DNA of 19,308 nucleotides, taken from NCBI GenBank assembly GCA_024640485.1, contig JAHEEY010000028.1, positions 1-19,308 on the forward strand. Reading direction: 5' to 3'. The notes under the pieces were generated by a model. It searched no databases. It was not told the DNA's origin and saw only the letters and a list, made by a program, of their open reading frames with translations. Origin of the DNA: Chloroflexota bacterium. Lineage in GTDB: Bacteria > Chloroflexota > Anaerolineae > Promineifilales > Promineifilaceae. Positions 6,982-15,375 of this stretch are shown in pieces (positions within the stretch are counted from its first letter, which is position 1; every line of letters begins with the position of its first letter). The translations under genes were made by a program, and so were the position numbers.

Positions 6982-8076
6982 TTAGGATCGTTCGACCAGG
7001 TAGATCCGGGCCCATTGTCCTAATATCGAGACAGAGTACCCGCCAAGGATGGACAGCCCCTCTCGCTGCCGGATGGCGTCCTTGACCAAATCATATTCGC
7101 TGCTGAGAATCGCCGCTTTTCCATTGGGGCGCATGATCCGCTCCAACTCTGTGAAAAAAGCGGGATACAGCCGCTGCAGCTCCTTCTGGGAGCTCATCTG
7201 CTTGCCGAAAGGGAGGTTGGTCGCTACTTTGTCGATGCTGCCGTCAGCAAAGGGGAGCCGGCTGGCATCCCAGTGGCAGACGGTGATCTCCTTCTCCAAA
7301 ATATCCTTTCGCTGAGTCGACAAATTGTCCCAGGCGATGTTGGCCCGCTTTGACTGAATATCGCCGCCAACAATCTGGCCATAAGCGCCGGCAAACTGCC
7401 GTTCCAACAGCAGCGTGCCGCTGCCGCACATCGCATCGAGAAAACGATCCCCAGGCTCAGGCTGGGTCAGATGGATCATCGCGGCCGCCACCGAAGGGCG
7501 CAGCGACCCTTTCAGTTCCAAGGTTTTCTTGTACCGGTGGCGCATTTTCCGGTCTGAAAGGCGGACGCCGATCAAAACGCGCGAGCCCAGCAGGTTTACC
7601 CAGATCTCGATCTGGGCGTTGTCCGCGACGGGGCGCCATTTTGGAAAGCGGATCTTCATCCCCTTGGCCACCGACTGTTCTAGATCTTTGCGCCGGTACT
7701 GGTGACTGCCGTATTTTCGGCTGATGATCCGGTAGGATGGGGCCCCTTTCCCTTTGCGCTGCTCGACGACATTGTCAATCGCCCGCCCGAATTCAGGTGA
7801 TTTCTGGACCTGATCGGCGATGAGCCGCAAATCCCGCCAATCTCGCGATACCTTGGGTATGGAGAGGGCGTGCAGAAACACGTCTTCCGTGGTGCGCAGC
7901 TGCAGTAGATCGGTTATGGGGCCTGGGTAGTCAAAAATGACGATACCGTTCTGTTCTTTCGCGAAAAGAGTTTCCTTGAAGACTGCTTGAGGGAACTTGT
8001 CGCGAATCTCAAGCCAGGCAATTTCCTCGACCCCAGGTAATGTTTGTCCGTAGACGCTCAATTTATCAGATGCCAT
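6982..8076 (-). CDS. THUMP-domain RNA N2-guanosine methyltransferase (Trm14/TrmN-like)
   Basis: The 364-residue protein is a SAM-dependent RNA methyltransferase of the THUMP/UPF0020 type. The N-terminal half (about 1-175) fits the NFLD-THUMP RNA-binding module, with ferredoxin-like strands and RVLIGVRLSD closing THUMP. The Rossmann domain starts at LRPSVAAAM (192-200), with motif I DAMCGSGT at 214-221, the acidic ribose-binding GGDI at 237-240, and motif IV NLPFGK at 287-292. N-L-P-F is the pattern of exocyclic guanosine N2 methylation, so m2G in tRNA (position 6 in Trm14/TrmN) is the best guess; the exact target is not readable. It is the last gene after der, 73 bases away, with no good ribosome site and a hairpin in the gap. 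Confidence 0.85.
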   Translation of the reverse strand: MASDKLSVYGQTLPGVEEIAWLEIRDKFPQAVFKETLFAKEQNGIVIFDYPGPITDLLQLRTTEDVFLHALSIPKVSRDWRDLRLIADQVQKSPEFGRAIDNVVEQRKGKGAPSYRIISRKYGSHQYRRKDLEQSVAKGMKIRFPKWRPVADNAQIEIWVNLLGSRVLIGVRLSDRKMRHRYKKTLELKGSLRPSVAAAMIHLTQPEPGDRFLDAMCGSGTLLLERQFAGAYGQIVGGDIQSKRANIAWDNLSTQRKDILEKEITVCHWDASRLPFADGSIDKVATNLPFGKQMSSQKELQRLYPAFFTELERIMRPNGKAAILSSEYDLVKDAIRQREGLSILGGYSVSILGQWARIYLVERS

Positions 8077-8104
8077 GGTTACTTATCTTTGCTTTTGCGG
8101 TGGC

Positions 8105-8138
8105 GTAGGGCGGATCTAACCGTTGGTTACAGCCGCCC
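8105..8138 (+). repeat. Copy B of the hairpin repeat, between der and the methyltransferase gene
   Basis: GGGCGG (8108-8113) pairs with CCGCCC (8133-8138), and TAACC (8117-8121) pairs with GGTTA (8125-8129) around a GTT loop. A 3x3 internal loop separates the two stems. No T tract follows on either strand, so it is not a classical terminator. It may be an RNA processing or partial attenuation site in the der-methyltransferase transcript. It shares the 11-mer TACAGCCGCCC with the terminator at 6918-6959. Confidence 0.5.
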
Positions 8139-8149
8139 CAGCCGGCGCA

Positions 8150-9514
8150 TTATTTTCCAAAACGATCTTCGCTGCGCGCGCGGAAGAAGAACCGGATAGG
8201 CGTTCCTGGGAAGGAGAATGCTTCCCGCATCTGATTCTCCAAGTACCGCTGGTATCCAAAATGAACCCACTCAGGTTTATTGACGAAAAAGACAAACGTT
8301 GGGGGGGCCACACTGGGTTGGGTGGCAAAGAAGAATTTGACTCGCGATCCGCTCTTGCTGGGCGGCGGATGTTTGGCGATAGTATCCCTCATAAATTTGT
8401 TGAGTTTCGCTGTTGGAATCCGTTGGAATCGGGCGTTGTTTACTTCCAGCACCTGAGGCAGGATCTTGTTCACCCGCTGTCCGGTTTGCGCTGAGATAAA
8501 CAAGACCGGCGCAAAAGGCAGGAAATTCAGATCCTGCCGGACTCTTTCTTCGAACTCGTTGATGGTATAGGTGTCTTTTTCGATGGCGTCCCATTTGTTG
8601 ACCAGGATGATAACGCCGGCAGATTCATCTGTCAGCATCCCGGCAATGTGGGCGCCTTGAGCGGTTACCCCTTCACTGGCGTCTACCAGCAGCAAGGCGA
8701 CATCCGCTCGCTGCAGCGCTTTGATAGAGCGCAGCACACTGTATTTTTCGATGCCGGGCTCAATTTTGCCTCGCCTGCGAATACCGGCAGTGTCAATAAG
8801 CGTGAACTCCTGTCCATGCCACAGCAGTTTGGTGTCAGTGGCATCGCGGGTGGTGCCGGCGATTGGGCTGACGATGGCCCGTTCTTCGCCCAACAGCTTG
8901 TTGAGCAGCGTTGATTTGCCAACATTCGGCCTGCCCAGGATCGTGATTTTGATTGAATCGTCTTCAACCTCTTCGCTTTCGCTGCTGGGGATCGCCTTGA
9001 CCAGGCCGTCAAGGAAGTCTCCGGTGCCGGTTCCATGCAGCGCTGAAATAGGGAAGACCTCACCCAGTGCTAGTTCATAGAATTCGTAAACGGAATCCCA
9101 CAACTTGGAGGATTCCAGTTTGTTGGCGGCGATCAATACTGGTTTCTTGCTCTGGCGCAGAATATCAGCGACTTCACGATCCGCGGCGGTGATGCCGCTC
9201 TGGCCGTCAACTACCTGGACAATGACATCGGCGTCTTGAATCGCGATGCTGGCCTGCTGACGAATCAGAGGAAGAAACCGTTCTGAATCCTCAGACAGAG
9301 GCTCGGTATGCCAGCCTTTGGTCATCTCAATACCACCGGTATCGACCACGGTAAATGTTTGGCCGATCCATTCGGCTTCGGAGTACAGACGATCGCGGGT
9401 AGTCCCGGCAACGTCGGAGACGACAGCTAGCCGTTTGCCGACGATTCGATTAAATAAGGTTGATTTGCCCACGTTGGGCCTGCCCACAAGGGCAACTAAA
9501 GCTTTATCACTCAT
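8150..9514 (-). CDS. der: Ribosome assembly GTPase Der (EngA)
   Basis: Der is an essential tandem GTPase that helps late 50S assembly. The 454 residues carry two G domains and a C-terminal KH-like domain (about 350-445). Domain 1 has GRPNVGKS at 11-18, DTGG at 58-61 and NKLE at 131-134. Domain 2 has GRPNVGKS at 194-201, DTAG at 241-244 and NKWD at 306-309. NKxE instead of NKxD in domain 1 is also seen in other Der proteins and need not abolish GTP binding. Between DTGG and the next helix there is a short insertion (about 62-80) relative to the usual loop. The ATG overlaps the cdaR stop by four bases (ATGA) and has no strong ribosome site of its own, so translation is probably coupled to cdaR. 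Confidence 0.97.
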   Translation of the reverse strand: MSDKALVALVGRPNVGKSTLFNRIVGKRLAVVSDVAGTTRDRLYSEAEWIGQTFTVVDTGGIEMTKGWHTEPLSEDSERFLPLIRQQASIAIQDADVIVQVVDGQSGITAADREVADILRQSKKPVLIAANKLESSKLWDSVYEFYELALGEVFPISALHGTGTGDFLDGLVKAIPSSESEEVEDDSIKITILGRPNVGKSTLLNKLLGEERAIVSPIAGTTRDATDTKLLWHGQEFTLIDTAGIRRRGKIEPGIEKYSVLRSIKALQRADVALLLVDASEGVTAQGAHIAGMLTDESAGVIILVNKWDAIEKDTYTINEFEERVRQDLNFLPFAPVLFISAQTGQRVNKILPQVLEVNNARFQRIPTAKLNKFMRDTIAKHPPPSKSGSRVKFFFATQPSVAPPTFVFFVNKPEWVHFGYQRYLENQMREAFSFPGTPIRFFFRARSEDRFGK

Positions 9515-10896
9515 AGGTAGTCTCGCTTGGGAAGATGCAGCGGTGTTGAAGCGCCATGCAGAAGCTGCCAGCTGATTTGGCTGGAACTATCTTTTCCAGC
9601 AGCAGGCACTATATAATTCGGTAGTAAGGAAGATGTTGAATCTGTGACCGTAAGTGTGTCAGTCACCTCATTGGTCATGGTAATTATACGTGTAATATTA
9701 ACAGTAACCAATGAAGGTTGGATCGAGCGAAGTTCAACACCTCTATCTGGGAAAGTAACTGCCGGTTCCAAGCTGTAAATGCCGGTGCCCAGATCAAACA
9801 GATCAACCGTTACCCGGACCTCTTCATCGAGCAAAGTCTCAAGAATAGGAAGCGGTCCAAACAAAACAACACGCACCTCTTCAGGATCTACGACAGCTTC
9901 CAGATTCTCGCCTAAACCTTGCAGAAGCAGCTGCTGGTTGTACGGCCGGGTGGTCAGAAACGGTTCGATCTGAACATCGACATATATCTCGACCACTTCA
10001 TCCAGGGTGACACCACCGGGCAGGACCAGGGCGACCTTCTGCCGGAGCGATTCGGTGAGGCCGGTAATATCAACCGGATCGGTACGCAGCCGAGTCAATG
10101 CTTCGATTTGTGTGGGAGGCCCCTGAATCAACACGCTGGATGGCTCCGTCTTGGCGCTTAGCAGCCGGTATCCAGGGGCTGGCTCGCCGACAAGGTCGAT
10201 GGAAATAAACCGTTCCGCAAAATTAGCTGATTCATTGACAGGAATGGTGACTTCGATCTGGTCGCTGCTTAAGGTGAAACTGCTCACGCTGGCGACCCGC
10301 CCTTGCCGATCATAGAAGATTGGGGCGATAGAGTCGATCTTGGTTTCACGGTCGCTGTTGAGGAAGACCGTCGCCGAGCCGCGATCTATTCTGTTCACAC
10401 TTGATGCCGGGCCGGAGATAGTGATGAAATCAGGTTCCATCAGCGGCTCACCCTGGACGTGGCCTCTGGCAACGCTGCCGCGAATGTCAAGTTCTACTGG
10501 AATATCCTTGGATACAAGCTGTTCCAGGAGGACAGTGACTGGTTCGGGCTGTGACAGCACAGCCACCTCTGGATTCTTGGAGCGGACCTGAACCTCTACC
10601 GGATGCTCCTGGCCAAAGGGCGCCTGGCTTAGATCCACCACTGCCGTGAAATCATTCGCACCGATATCGGGCATAATGGAAGCCCGGCTCTGAAAGAATA
10701 TCTGGGCGTTCTGCCGTTTGGTGCTGAGCAAAATACTGTCAGCCGGTTGACCAACGTACTCAATGGGGATCTGAATCCAGCGATCCTCAATGGGGTCTTC
10801 AGTTTGAGAAGCGTTAACCCAGATCAAAACAGCCAGGCTGAGAGACAGCAGCAGGGTGAAGAGATTAGAGAGTAAGAAGCGGGCGACCTTCATCAT
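9511..10896 (-). CDS. cdaR: CdaR-type YbbR-domain regulator of diadenylate cyclase
   Basis: The 461-residue protein has one N-terminal membrane segment (about 8-27) followed by four YbbR-like repeats at about 41-125, 128-220, 226-312 and 315-402, all outside the cell. In Firmicutes CdaR sits beside CdaA in the membrane and modulates c-di-AMP synthesis. Each repeat shows the YbbR pattern of a conserved Pro-rich strand and a closing V/I-rich strand (for example PEPVTVLLE and DQIEVTIPV). A Thr/Ser-rich tail of about 55 residues follows the last repeat and ends Lys-Arg-Asp-Tyr-Leu. GGAGG (complement of 10903-10907) lies six bases before the ATG. The start overlaps the cdaA stop by four bases and the end overlaps der by four. 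Confidence 0.9.
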   Translation of the reverse strand: MMKVARFLLSNLFTLLLSLSLAVLIWVNASQTEDPIEDRWIQIPIEYVGQPADSILLSTKRQNAQIFFQSRASIMPDIGANDFTAVVDLSQAPFGQEHPVEVQVRSKNPEVAVLSQPEPVTVLLEQLVSKDIPVELDIRGSVARGHVQGEPLMEPDFITISGPASSVNRIDRGSATVFLNSDRETKIDSIAPIFYDRQGRVASVSSFTLSSDQIEVTIPVNESANFAERFISIDLVGEPAPGYRLLSAKTEPSSVLIQGPPTQIEALTRLRTDPVDITGLTESLRQKVALVLPGGVTLDEVVEIYVDVQIEPFLTTRPYNQQLLLQGLGENLEAVVDPEEVRVVLFGPLPILETLLDEEVRVTVDLFDLGTGIYSLEPAVTFPDRGVELRSIQPSLVTVNITRIITMTNEVTDTLTVTDSTSSLLPNYIVPAAGKDSSSQISWQLLHGASTPLHLPKRDYL

Positions 10897-11747
10897 GATT
10901 GACCTCCTCTCCCTTGATAGCGGTTTTGGAGAAAAGCGTTCAAAATGATATCCAAGCGAGTGGGATCTTGACGGCGGATGATGCGGCCGTTATGCGCTAT
11001 GGAGATTTGCCCGGTTTCTTCGGAGACTACCACCGCCACCGCATCACTGACCTCGCTGATACCCAGCGCGGCCCGGTGGCGAAGTCCCATCTGCCGGTCC
11101 GATAAACTGCTGGTCGAAAGCGGCATCACGCATGCGGCGGCAGCCAATGATTCTCCGCGAATGATCACGGCGCCGTCATGGAGTTCGGTATGCTTATTGA
11201 ATATGGTCAAGAGCAGTTCGGGCGATGACTCCGAGTTCAACAGGATGCCGGTATCGACATACTCCTGAAGGCCGGTGTCGCGCTCAAATACAATCAGCGC
11301 CCCGTATCGCCTTTGAGATAGGCGAATGCAGGCATCCTTGACCGCGCCGACGATGGGGCTCTCTTTGTTTCGCCGGAAGAAGCGGAGATAGTTGCCGGTA
11401 CGGCCCAATTGTTCCAGTGCCCGCCGCAGCTCAGGTTGAAAAATGACCGGTATTGCCAAAAGGAGGGTGGGTAGAGTCTTGCTGACAAGCCAACTGAAGG
11501 CGGGAAGTTCGACCAGGGAGGATAGCACGGCGACGATCAGAGCCAGACCAATAAAACCACGCAGCACCTGTACCGCTCTTGTTCCCCGAATCAAAACCAG
11601 GATGCTGTAGATAACAGCGGTTACCAGCAGGATGTCAAGGGCGCTGTTTAGACTGAACTGCTCTAGATTGCTGAAGTTTTCGAATACCGTATCCAAGATA
11701 ATTCCCGTTGAGTCGGCTGAAAGGTTAAAAGGTAGCAGATCTCCCAC
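10893..11747 (-). CDS. cdaA: Membrane diadenylate cyclase CdaA (c-di-AMP synthase)
   Basis: CdaA makes c-di-AMP from two ATP. The 284 residues have about three N-terminal membrane segments (about 36-53, 63-78 and 89-104), then the DAC (DisA_N) domain from about 115. The catalytic signatures are intact: GALIVFER at 149-156, the DGA motif at 191-193 within LHDGAVII, and RHR at 223-225 within GLRHRAALGISE. Length and order match CdaA rather than DisA or CdaS. The start is GTG (11745-11747); no ATG is available upstream in frame near it, and the ribosome site is weak. The TPR gene ends 165 bases upstream. CdaR overlaps the 3' end by four bases. Confidence 0.96.
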   Translation of the reverse strand: MGDLLPFNLSADSTGIILDTVFENFSNLEQFSLNSALDILLVTAVIYSILVLIRGTRAVQVLRGFIGLALIVAVLSSLVELPAFSWLVSKTLPTLLLAIPVIFQPELRRALEQLGRTGNYLRFFRRNKESPIVGAVKDACIRLSQRRYGALIVFERDTGLQEYVDTGILLNSESSPELLLTIFNKHTELHDGAVIIRGESLAAAACVMPLSTSSLSDRQMGLRHRAALGISEVSDAVAVVVSEETGQISIAHNGRIIRRQDPTRLDIILNAFLQNRYQGRGGQS

Positions 11748-11912
11748 AGTACCCAGCCGGAAAACAGGCGGGTTCTGCAGGTGATACAGCGGCAGTTGCG
11801 ATTATTGCATTGTTTCTAAATCAGGAGATGGACGCTGAAATGAAATGGTCAGGAGGGTGCTCCGAGAGACACACGCTTCCTAAAACGCTTCTGTCAGAGA
11901 GTCAAACTGAAA

Positions 11913-14195
11913 TCAAGGCAGCTGCTGACGCAGTTGAGAAATCAACTGCTGGTAGTTGGCAACATTTGCTGGATTTAGTGAGACAATCTTCCCGATGGTC
12001 TTAATGGCACCCTCTGTATTTCCGGTTTCAAGCTGTGCTTCTCCCAATTTGTCCAGCAGATCAATTGCTTCTTGATGCCGTTTTTGCTGCAGATACAGGC
12101 GCGACAGCCGGTCGACTAGATTGGCGTCAGCTGGTTGTTTTGCCACCATCTGCTCCAAAATGGAGATGACCTCCTTGCTGCGTCGCGAACGAACCAGCTG
12201 GTTCAAGAATACGTCTAGCGCGCGCACAGCATTAGCCGCTTGGCCCACCCGATAGTATAACCCTACTAGCGTGGTCGCCGTTGATTCATCCTCAGGATCA
12301 AGCTCGCGCAGTTCTTTATAAGCGGCTAGCGCCTGTCTCCAGTCAAATCGCTGCATGTCAATATCAGCAATCAACCGCAGTATACGCACTCTCCAGGACT
12401 TCTCGTCCGATGCAGAAGAAGTCAATTTCAGCGCGGTCTGATAGCTCTCCCTTGCTTTATCCGCTTGCGCCAATTGATAATACGCCTCGCCCAGGGCGAT
12501 CTGATGTTCTAGACTGCGATCCGTTTGGCCATTTTGCTTCAGTAGTTCGATCAAACGCATTCTGGTGGAGAGATCTAGCGGCAGGAGCTCTACCACGCGC
12601 TCATACGACAGCGCGGCACTGTTGACATCATTGCGGACACGGTAAGTGTCGGCAATCGTAGCGAACTTCAAGGCGGCAACCTCACGGCGCCCTTGCTTTG
12701 CCAGCACCTCTGCTAATTGGATGTGAGACGGCAGGTACTCAGGCGACAGCTGAATGGCGTGATAGGTTTCTTCAATCGCCGTGTTATACATCTTCTTGCG
12801 GGTATATTCCTGGCTTAAATAGAGAGACTCCAAAACTCGTGCCGAGCCAGCCGTCAGGACGTCGCCAAGGATCATCGTTCCGGCATCGGAAATAATGTCA
12901 ACCCGATTGCGGGCTTCTTTCACTTTCTCCTGCCAGTTCTTATTACTGAGCAGTTCCACCAATGCATTGGCGAAGTCGGTTGCTTGTTCTTGTTCATCAG
13001 GAGATGTCAGGCTCTCCTCAAGGTTGTCGTACAGTTTGATCAGATTGGCGCTCTTTGCTGCCGGGACAGTGCCCAGATCGATCGTCTTCAGCACGTAAAT
13101 GAAGTGGGAAATAGCCTCGCTTATCTGACCAATTGCCCGGTATGATTCGCCCAGAGAGAAATAGCGAGCCAGGTGATAAGCTTCGTCCTGCGCAAGTTTG
13201 AACTGGCGGATAGCGCTATCGAATTGGAGATTGTCTTGATATAGTAGGCCCAGGTTGAAATGTGCGGCAGCGCTGTTTTCTCCACGGGACATCGCTTTCT
13301 CGTATTGGGCGATCGCTTCAACCGTCATCTCTCGTCTCTGAGAGTCCAGCGCTTGGCTGATAAGATGATCGCGCTCAAACTGCCCGGCACCGCTCTCTTC
13401 GTCATCACTGTCCGAGAACAGCTTCGCCGCCAGCAGTTCCATTGCTTTACGGCGGGCCTCTTTGACCAGAGCGACCGTTCTAGAGGCCTGCTCCGCTGCC
13501 TGCCACTCCGGATCTCCATCGGCAACAGCGGCGGGCACCAGCCCGGCCAAACTGCTGCTGCTTGATGTAGGAGTGGAATATGGCGAATCGGAATCGAAGA
13601 TCTTTTCACCTTGCCTGATCATTTCCGCGGCTGTGAGGATGTCTTTGTTGCGAGGGTCCAGCTGCAGAGCTTGTTGGCAAGCTTCCAACGCCTTTTCTTT
13701 CTCATTTTGGCCCTGCAGGATCTGAGCAATGGTCAGGTATTCCTGGACGGCGTTCCGAGTCGCCCCTTGCCGCTGATAAACAGAGGCCAACCGTTGGTGC
13801 GCTCGCAGCAGGGATGGTTCCAGCCGAACGGCCCGGTGCCAATTGTCCATCGCTTCATTCAGCCGCCGCTTGCTCAGCTCCATCTCGCCGATAGCCATGT
13901 AGGTTTGGCCTGCTTCACTCAGCAATTCCATCTGTTCTTGGACATCGGCGACTTTGCGCAGATAAATAATATTCCCCCGAGAGAAACGGGCAGCCAATTT
14001 GTAATTGTCCAGCGCTTTTGAAAGTGTGTTCAATTCAAGATAAGCCATACCAAGTCCGGCGTAAGGGGCCGGCTCGTCCGGCAAGATTTGGACGGCAGCC
14101 GTAAACTCTCCGATTGCCTCTTGCCAACGTTGATCCCAGCTGTACGAATGACCTCTATTTAGAGCCTGTTCAAAGCGCGCGCGATCTTGAGTCAC
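11913..14195 (-). CDS. Tetratricopeptide repeat protein of unknown function
   Basis: The 760-residue protein is almost entirely helical TPR-type repeats. Clear units include about 22-56 (AIGEFTAAVQILPDE), 57-90, 112-146 (NWHRAVRLEPS), 165-199 (ALEACQQALQLDPRNK), 290-340, 470-500 (HAIQLSPEYLPSHIQLAEVL), 525-555, 564-600, 618-650 (AYKELRELDPEDE) and 705-745. A Ser-rich, low-complexity linker (about 200-225) separates an N-terminal TPR block from the larger rest. No signal peptide, TM segment or enzymatic domain is visible, so it is probably a cytoplasmic scaffold. The start is GTG at 14193-14195 with GGGAGG (complement of 14203-14208) seven bases upstream. It precedes cdaA on the same strand, so a link to c-di-AMP output is possible but unproven. 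Confidence 0.85.
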   Translation of the reverse strand: MTQDRARFEQALNRGHSYSWDQRWQEAIGEFTAAVQILPDEPAPYAGLGMAYLELNTLSKALDNYKLAARFSRGNIIYLRKVADVQEQMELLSEAGQTYMAIGEMELSKRRLNEAMDNWHRAVRLEPSLLRAHQRLASVYQRQGATRNAVQEYLTIAQILQGQNEKEKALEACQQALQLDPRNKDILTAAEMIRQGEKIFDSDSPYSTPTSSSSSLAGLVPAAVADGDPEWQAAEQASRTVALVKEARRKAMELLAAKLFSDSDDEESGAGQFERDHLISQALDSQRREMTVEAIAQYEKAMSRGENSAAAHFNLGLLYQDNLQFDSAIRQFKLAQDEAYHLARYFSLGESYRAIGQISEAISHFIYVLKTIDLGTVPAAKSANLIKLYDNLEESLTSPDEQEQATDFANALVELLSNKNWQEKVKEARNRVDIISDAGTMILGDVLTAGSARVLESLYLSQEYTRKKMYNTAIEETYHAIQLSPEYLPSHIQLAEVLAKQGRREVAALKFATIADTYRVRNDVNSAALSYERVVELLPLDLSTRMRLIELLKQNGQTDRSLEHQIALGEAYYQLAQADKARESYQTALKLTSSASDEKSWRVRILRLIADIDMQRFDWRQALAAYKELRELDPEDESTATTLVGLYYRVGQAANAVRALDVFLNQLVRSRRSKEVISILEQMVAKQPADANLVDRLSRLYLQQKRHQEAIDLLDKLGEAQLETGNTEGAIKTIGKIVSLNPANVANYQQLISQLRQQLP

Positions 14196-14264
14196 TCAAT
14201 AGCCTCCCGGTAAGGGAATATTCGCCAGAGTCGCTGCAGTCTAGAATGTGCAGAGCGCGGCGAC

Positions 14265-14294
14265 ATTATGTCTACTTCACAAGCCCTTGGGCAA
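14265..14294 (-). promoter_or_regulatory. Candidate promoter for the TPR-cdaA-cdaR-der unit
   Basis: On the minus strand TTGCCC (14289-14294) and CATAAT (14265-14270, 5/6) are separated by 18 bases, in the gap between argF and the TPR gene. It could let this unit be expressed apart from argF. No terminator for argF was seen in the gap. Confidence 0.4.
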
Positions 14295-14299
14295 TCTCA

Positions 14300-15214
14300 T
14301 CAGGCTAACAAAGTAGCCAGGACTGCTTTTTGGGCGTGCATCCGGTTTTCTGCTTGAGGGAAAAGCACAGAGTTGGGGCCATCCGCAACTTCGTCGGTTA
14401 TTTCCTCACCACGATGTGCCGGCAGGCAGTGCATCACCAGACAATCTGGTTTTGCTTTGCTCACTAGCTGTTGGTTGATTTGGTACGGTGGGAACAGCTT
14501 CAATCGTTCAGCACTCTCTTCTTCCTGTCCCATGCTGGTCCAAACATCGGTGTAGATGACGTCTGCGTCAGCCACCGCCGCCGCCGGGTCGTGGTGGGTC
14601 TCGATTTGAGCACCCGCCTGGCTGAAACTGCGCCCTAGCTCCAAATCTCCTGCCGTCAATTCATAGCCGGCTGGGGTGGCGATGGAGAAATGGGTGCCGC
14701 TTTTCATGGCAGCGAACAGCAGTGATCTGGCCACATTGTTGCCGTCCCCAACATAAGCCAGCTTCAGCCCCTCCAGGTTCTTTTTGTATTCCCAGATCGT
14801 GAAAAAATCTGCCAATGCTTGGGCAGGATGGTTATAATCAGAGAGGCCATTAATGATCGGTACCGAGCTGTATTCGGCAAGCTGCAGGATATGTTCATGA
14901 GCAAACACCCGGGCCATGACGCCGTCGACATAGCCTGACAAAACCCGGGCGACATCCGGGACGCTCTCACGTCCGCCCATTTTGATCTCGTTTGGAGATA
15001 AATAGAGAGCATAGCCGCCCAAATGGACCATACCCATTTCAAAAGAGACGCGGGTGCGCAGAGAAGGTTTTTGGAAAACCAGGGCTATGCTCTTCCCTTT
15101 TAGTATCGGGGCGTTGCCGCCGTTGCGCCATTCGCGCTTGAGCTTATCCGCCAATTCCAATAAATTATGCAGCTCTTGGGGGGCTAATTCTGCGATGCTC
15201 AAGAAATGTTTCAA
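14300..15214 (-). CDS. argF: Ornithine carbamoyltransferase ArgF
   Basis: ArgF forms citrulline from ornithine and carbamoyl phosphate in arginine synthesis. From a TTG start the protein has 304 residues. The carbamoyl-phosphate motif SLRTR is at 51-55, HPAQ at 129-132, the ornithine motif DVWTSMG at 223-229, and HCLPAHRG at 262-269. The TTG is chosen because AGGAGG (complement of 15225-15230) sits ten bases before it, and translation then begins KHFLSIAEL, matching the usual family N-terminus. An ATG 15 codons further upstream (15257-15259) would add a Pro-Val-Leu-Gly-rich extension that spans the ribosome site, and it lacks a good site of its own. No other arginine gene is nearby. Confidence 0.95.
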   Translation of the reverse strand: MKHFLSIAELAPQELHNLLELADKLKREWRNGGNAPILKGKSIALVFQKPSLRTRVSFEMGMVHLGGYALYLSPNEIKMGGRESVPDVARVLSGYVDGVMARVFAHEHILQLAEYSSVPIINGLSDYNHPAQALADFFTIWEYKKNLEGLKLAYVGDGNNVARSLLFAAMKSGTHFSIATPAGYELTAGDLELGRSFSQAGAQIETHHDPAAAVADADVIYTDVWTSMGQEEESAERLKLFPPYQINQQLVSKAKPDCLVMHCLPAHRGEEITDEVADGPNSVLFPQAENRMHAQKAVLATLLA

Positions 15215-15224
15215 ATTAATGATG

Positions 15225-15230
15225 CCTCCT
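15225..15230 (-). promoter_or_regulatory. Strong ribosome binding site deciding the argF start
   Basis: AGGAGG on the minus strand, ten bases before the TTG at 15214. Its position inside the open frame argues against the upstream ATG at 15259. Confidence 0.75.
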
Positions 15231-15310
15231 GATACAAAAGGGAGAACAGGGTAAGGCATATTTTCTATGTCTATCCCGAGATAGCTTCTCCAAAAAACAC
15301 CTCACAAAAA

Positions 15311-15319
15311 AGTATACCA
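15311..15319 (-). promoter_or_regulatory. Candidate extended -10 promoter for argF
   Basis: TGGTATACT on the minus strand is an extended -10 with a 5/6 hexamer (TATACT). No clear -35 lies at the usual distance. Initiation near 15304 would give a leader of about 90 bases to the TTG start. Confidence 0.5.
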
Positions 15320-15347
15320 CAGGCAAAAGTAAGAGGAAAAGATTTCA

Positions 15348-15375
15348 CATAACTTGTACTAGCTTTTAAGTTATG
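15348..15375 (+). promoter_or_regulatory. Inverted repeat overlapping a promoter (possible operator)
   Basis: CATAACTT (15348-15355) and AAGTTATG (15368-15375) are perfect 8-base inverted arms with a 12-base spacer. The left arm overlaps the -35 region and the right arm ends within the extended -10 TG of the promoter at 15354-15382. This is the geometry of a dimeric repressor site. The protein is unknown. Confidence 0.5.
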
